In this document: piece by piece, positions 5,913 through 8,160 of the stretch
Position numbering within the stretch: position 1 is the first letter of the stretch
Layout of the letters: every line of letters starts with the position of its first letter
Assembly: GCA_026647385.1 (NCBI GenBank)
Contig: JAPKGY010000105.1
Coordinates: 1-8,160 of the forward strand
Reading direction: 5' to 3'
Length of the DNA stretch: 8,160 nt
From: Phycisphaerae bacterium
GTDB taxonomy: Bacteria; Planctomycetota; Phycisphaerae; UBA1845; PWPN01
Program-made: the position numbers and the translations under genes
Notes under the pieces: generated by a model
Told to the model about the DNA's origin: nothing
What the model saw: the letters and a program-made list of their open reading frames with translations, nothing else
Database searches by the model: none

Positions 5913-7730
5913 ATGGGAATTCGATCGTTCCTGAAGGCCGTCGGTTCGCTCTGGCTTGCGGTGGTTTTGCTCATGCTTCTGCTCCTGGCCATGGCATCGG
6001 CCACGGCCTTCGAGTCGACGCACGGGATGCAGGCATCTCAGGCCCTCTTTTATAAGGCATTATGGTTCCAGAGCCTGTTGGCGCTGATCGGCCTCAACAT
6101 GCTGGCGGCCGTCCTGGCGCGATTTCCGATCTCCCGCCGCCAGATTCCGCTGGTCATCGTTCACGGGGCGATCGTCACCATCCTTCTGGGCGCCTGGGTC
6201 ACCAAGCGATGGGGAATCGACGGCCAACTCGCGATTCGTGAGGGCCAGACCGCATCCGCGTTCCGCGTCGCCCAGGAGAGCGTTACCCTCGAACGCCAGG
6301 GCGGTGGCGGACGAGTGGCGGCCGATCTTGACTCACGGCTGGCCCGGGCAACCCATCCGGTCGATCTCGCGGATGGGCCGGTGCTTCGCCTGGGTGACTT
6401 CACCGCCACCGTTGCCAGCTACCTCCCCGATACCGACGAGGTCTCCGACGTCCGCGACGACAACCCGGTGCCTAACACCGCCGTCGAAGTCGTGCTCTCG
6501 ATGGCCGGCGAAGGTCAGGAGGCCGGCCATGGGTCCAACCAGGAAATGAAACAGTGGGTCTTCGCCCGGGATGACGGACACAGCCATAGCCACGGCACCA
6601 TGAGCCTGCACGTGCTGGACAGCGAGCAGGCTCTGACCGAGGCCCTGGCCAAGGCGCCGGCCACTCAGCCCGCCTCCTCAAAGGGCACGGTCAAGGTGAC
6701 GATCGACCAGGAGAGCTACGAATTCCCGCTGGAGACGGTGACCACCCAGCCCGCCTCGATCGGCGCCAGCGGCTACAGCGTCCGCGTCCTGCGGTACCTG
6801 CCCCACGCGATCGTCGGCAAGAGCGGAATCGAAAACGCATCCGACAACCCGGTCAACCCCGCCATCGAGGCCGAGATCACCGGCCCCAAAGGCTCCTTCC
6901 GCCAACTCGCTTTCGCCAAGTTCCCGGACTTCCAGTCGATGCACGGCAAACCCGAGGGGCAGGACGTGAAAATCGTTTTCCAGGCCGGCGAGGACCAGGG
7001 CCGACAGGACGAGCCCGTTCGTCTGTACGTCGCGCCCACGGGACGGATGGGCGTCCGCTTCACCACCGAGGACCGCCAGACCCGATCCATGGAACTCACC
7101 CTGGGCAAGCCCGTTGAAACGCCCTGGCCGGGCATTCGTTTTGAGGTCCGCCGGCGGTTCGATCGCGCCCGCATGGCGCATTCGGTCGTGCCCGCGCCCG
7201 AGGTTCGCGAGAACCCCACGCCCGCGCTGCTGGTTAAAACCTCTCGGCAAGGCCGCGAGGAACGCGTCTGGTTGCGGAAGGACGACCCCCAAGCCGTCAC
7301 CGTGGACAACGTTCCGTACGTCCTGACGTTCTCGGACAAGGCGATCCCACTGGGCTTTGAGGTGACCCTGGACCGCTTCCGCGTCGGCCGATACCCGGGC
7401 ACCGAGCGTCCGCGCTCGTTCGAGAGTCACGTGACGTTCAATGACCCCGCCCAGGCCGCCCGGATCAGCCGGGTCATCAGCATGAACGCTCCCGCGACCC
7501 ACGGCAGCTACACGCTCTATCAGGCCAGCTATCACCGCGATCAGGGCGGCCGGTCGACGAGTGTGCTCAGTGTTTCCTGGGACCCGGGTCAGCCGATCGT
7601 GTTCGCCGGCTATATCAGTCTGTTCGTCGGCCTGTTGTGGGCCTTGGCCCAGCGCGTGGCGGACAAGCGCCGGAACCGGTCGGCGAATAACGGCGCTCAG
7701 ACCGCCGGGGAGGTCGTCGTCTCATCATGA
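5913..7730 (+). CDS. resB: ResB/CcsB, System II cytochrome c synthase subunit
   Basis: A 605-residue inner-membrane protein that, with CcsA/ResC, brings haem to the outer face and helps attach it to CXXCH motifs. Three helices lie near the N-terminus (about 11-33, 50-69 and 79-96). His84 in the third (LVIVHGAIVTILLGAW) is placed like the first membrane haem His of CcsBA. Next comes a long periplasmic domain (100-560) and a final helix (562-580, IVFAGYISLFVGLL). Just before that helix, HGSYTLYQASYHRD is the ResB signature that usually reads YQSSY. The start at ATG 5913 has AGGA at 5899-5902. Oddities are a His-rich HSHSHG (223-228), two TQPAS linkers (251-255, 278-282) and an internal repeat: YLP, then DNPVPNTAVEVVL (170-195), against YLP, then DNPVNPAIEAEI (295-322). 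It follows a structured 5' leader, overlaps the next gene by ATGA, and lies downstream of a 19-haem operon it could serve. Confidence 0.92.
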   Translation: MGIRSFLKAVGSLWLAVVLLMLLLLAMASATAFESTHGMQASQALFYKALWFQSLLALIGLNMLAAVLARFPISRRQIPLVIVHGAIVTILLGAWVTKRWGIDGQLAIREGQTASAFRVAQESVTLERQGGGGRVAADLDSRLARATHPVDLADGPVLRLGDFTATVASYLPDTDEVSDVRDDNPVPNTAVEVVLSMAGEGQEAGHGSNQEMKQWVFARDDGHSHSHGTMSLHVLDSEQALTEALAKAPATQPASSKGTVKVTIDQESYEFPLETVTTQPASIGASGYSVRVLRYLPHAIVGKSGIENASDNPVNPAIEAEITGPKGSFRQLAFAKFPDFQSMHGKPEGQDVKIVFQAGEDQGRQDEPVRLYVAPTGRMGVRFTTEDRQTRSMELTLGKPVETPWPGIRFEVRRRFDRARMAHSVVPAPEVRENPTPALLVKTSRQGREERVWLRKDDPQAVTVDNVPYVLTFSDKAIPLGFEVTLDRFRVGRYPGTERPRSFESHVTFNDPAQAARISRVISMNAPATHGSYTLYQASYHRDQGGRSTSVLSVSWDPGQPIVFAGYISLFVGLLWALAQRVADKRRNRSANNGAQTAGEVVVSS

Positions 7731-8160
7731 ACGCCGCAATGCTCCTGGTCACTACCGCTCTCATCGCCGCCGCCGGCAACCCGGCGGACAAGCTGGCCGT
7801 GCCCTTCGACCTTCGGGACGTCCGCGCTCTCATCGTGCAGCACGACGGGCGATGCATGCCTCTCGATACGCTCGCCCGCGACATCGTCGATACCGTCGGC
7901 GGGCGATCACTCAGCTCGCGCCACGATCCGGTGCTCTGGCTGCTCGCCTGGACCTTCGAGCCCGACGCCTGGAAGAGTCAGCCGTTGATTCCCATCCGCA
8001 ACGCTCAACTGCGCGAGGAACTCGCCCTGCCGGCGGACAAGACCGTGTTCGCCTACAACGACCTGGTCCGACACCAACGGCTTCAGGAGGTTCTTCGCCA
8101 GATCTCCAACCTCCCAAGCGGCCAGAAGCTCGACCCGCTCCAGTCCAAGGCGCGGGACAT
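7727..8160 (+). CDS. CcsA/ResC-type cytochrome c biogenesis protein, N-terminal part (3'-partial)
   Basis: An open frame from ATG 7727 (ATGA overlap with the ResB stop) reaches the right edge without a stop, giving 144 residues. A short hydrophobic N-terminus (MLLVTTALIAAAG) suggests export. It is followed by VQHDGRCMPLDTLARDIVDTVGG (from about residue 38), then DPVLWLLAWTFEPDAW and LIPIRNAQLREEL. The GR-MPLDTLAR pattern is typical of the periplasmic domain preceding the CcsA/ResC haem-handling domain in Bacteroidota- and planctomycete-type proteins. The WWD motif and the membrane helices expected in that domain would lie beyond the window. The order resB-ccsA and the coupled start agree with the call. 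A GGGGAGG at 7707-7713 lies 13 bases before the ATG, rather far for a ribosome site, so coupling probably dominates. If the CcsA domain were absent, this would be a stand-alone accessory factor. Confidence 0.75.
   Translation, partial: MNAAMLLVTTALIAAAGNPADKLAVPFDLRDVRALIVQHDGRCMPLDTLARDIVDTVGGRSLSSRHDPVLWLLAWTFEPDAWKSQPLIPIRNAQLREELALPADKTVFAYNDLVRHQRLQEVLRQISNLPSGQKLDPLQSKARD

Overview
This is a GC-rich (roughly two-thirds G+C by eye), tightly packed, one-strand window. It encodes multiheme c-type cytochromes and the machinery that attaches their haem. Short Ala/Thr/Gln/Pro linkers of the type ATQPA or SQPAD recur in three unrelated proteins. Together with System II (ResB/CcsA) cytochrome c maturation and a REP-like GC palindrome, they suggest a planctomycete, most likely of the Phycisphaerae type. 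That assignment is inference from style, not from a marker gene.

Left block (1-5403): five genes in one apparent operon, each overlapping or abutting the next. In order they are (1) a membrane-anchored tetrahaem cytochrome, cut by the left edge and apparently frameshifted in a G run; (2) an NHL-repeat beta-propeller protein with an N-terminal membrane or lipoprotein segment; (3) a secreted tetrahaem cytochrome; (4) a 621-residue fusion of an eight-site multihaem c domain to a four-helix dihaem cytochrome b domain, the layout of CbcL-like quinol:cytochrome oxidoreductases; (5) a membrane-anchored trihaem cytochrome with a long haem-free helical insert. The visible c-haem sites total 19: 4 + 4 + 8 + 3. 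Three of them are non-canonical, one CX3CH and two CX4CH.

Middle (5404-5912): a 509-bp gap with no convincing gene. Its right half holds a perfect 12-bp palindrome, an AT-rich possible -10 element and a strongly folding leader that ends at the next ribosome binding site.

Right block (5913-8160): a ResB/CcsB homologue followed, with an ATGA overlap, by the start of a CcsA/ResC-type protein that runs off the right edge. These two subunits form the System II cytochrome c synthase.

Working model (inference): the b-domain of gene 4 exchanges electrons with the quinone pool. Its fused c-domain passes them to the small tetra- and trihaem cytochromes, with the NHL propeller as a periplasmic docking or scaffold partner. 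The adjacent ResB/CcsA pair supplies the large haem-ligation demand, including the unusual CX3CH/CX4CH sites. The terminal electron donor or acceptor is not visible in this window.
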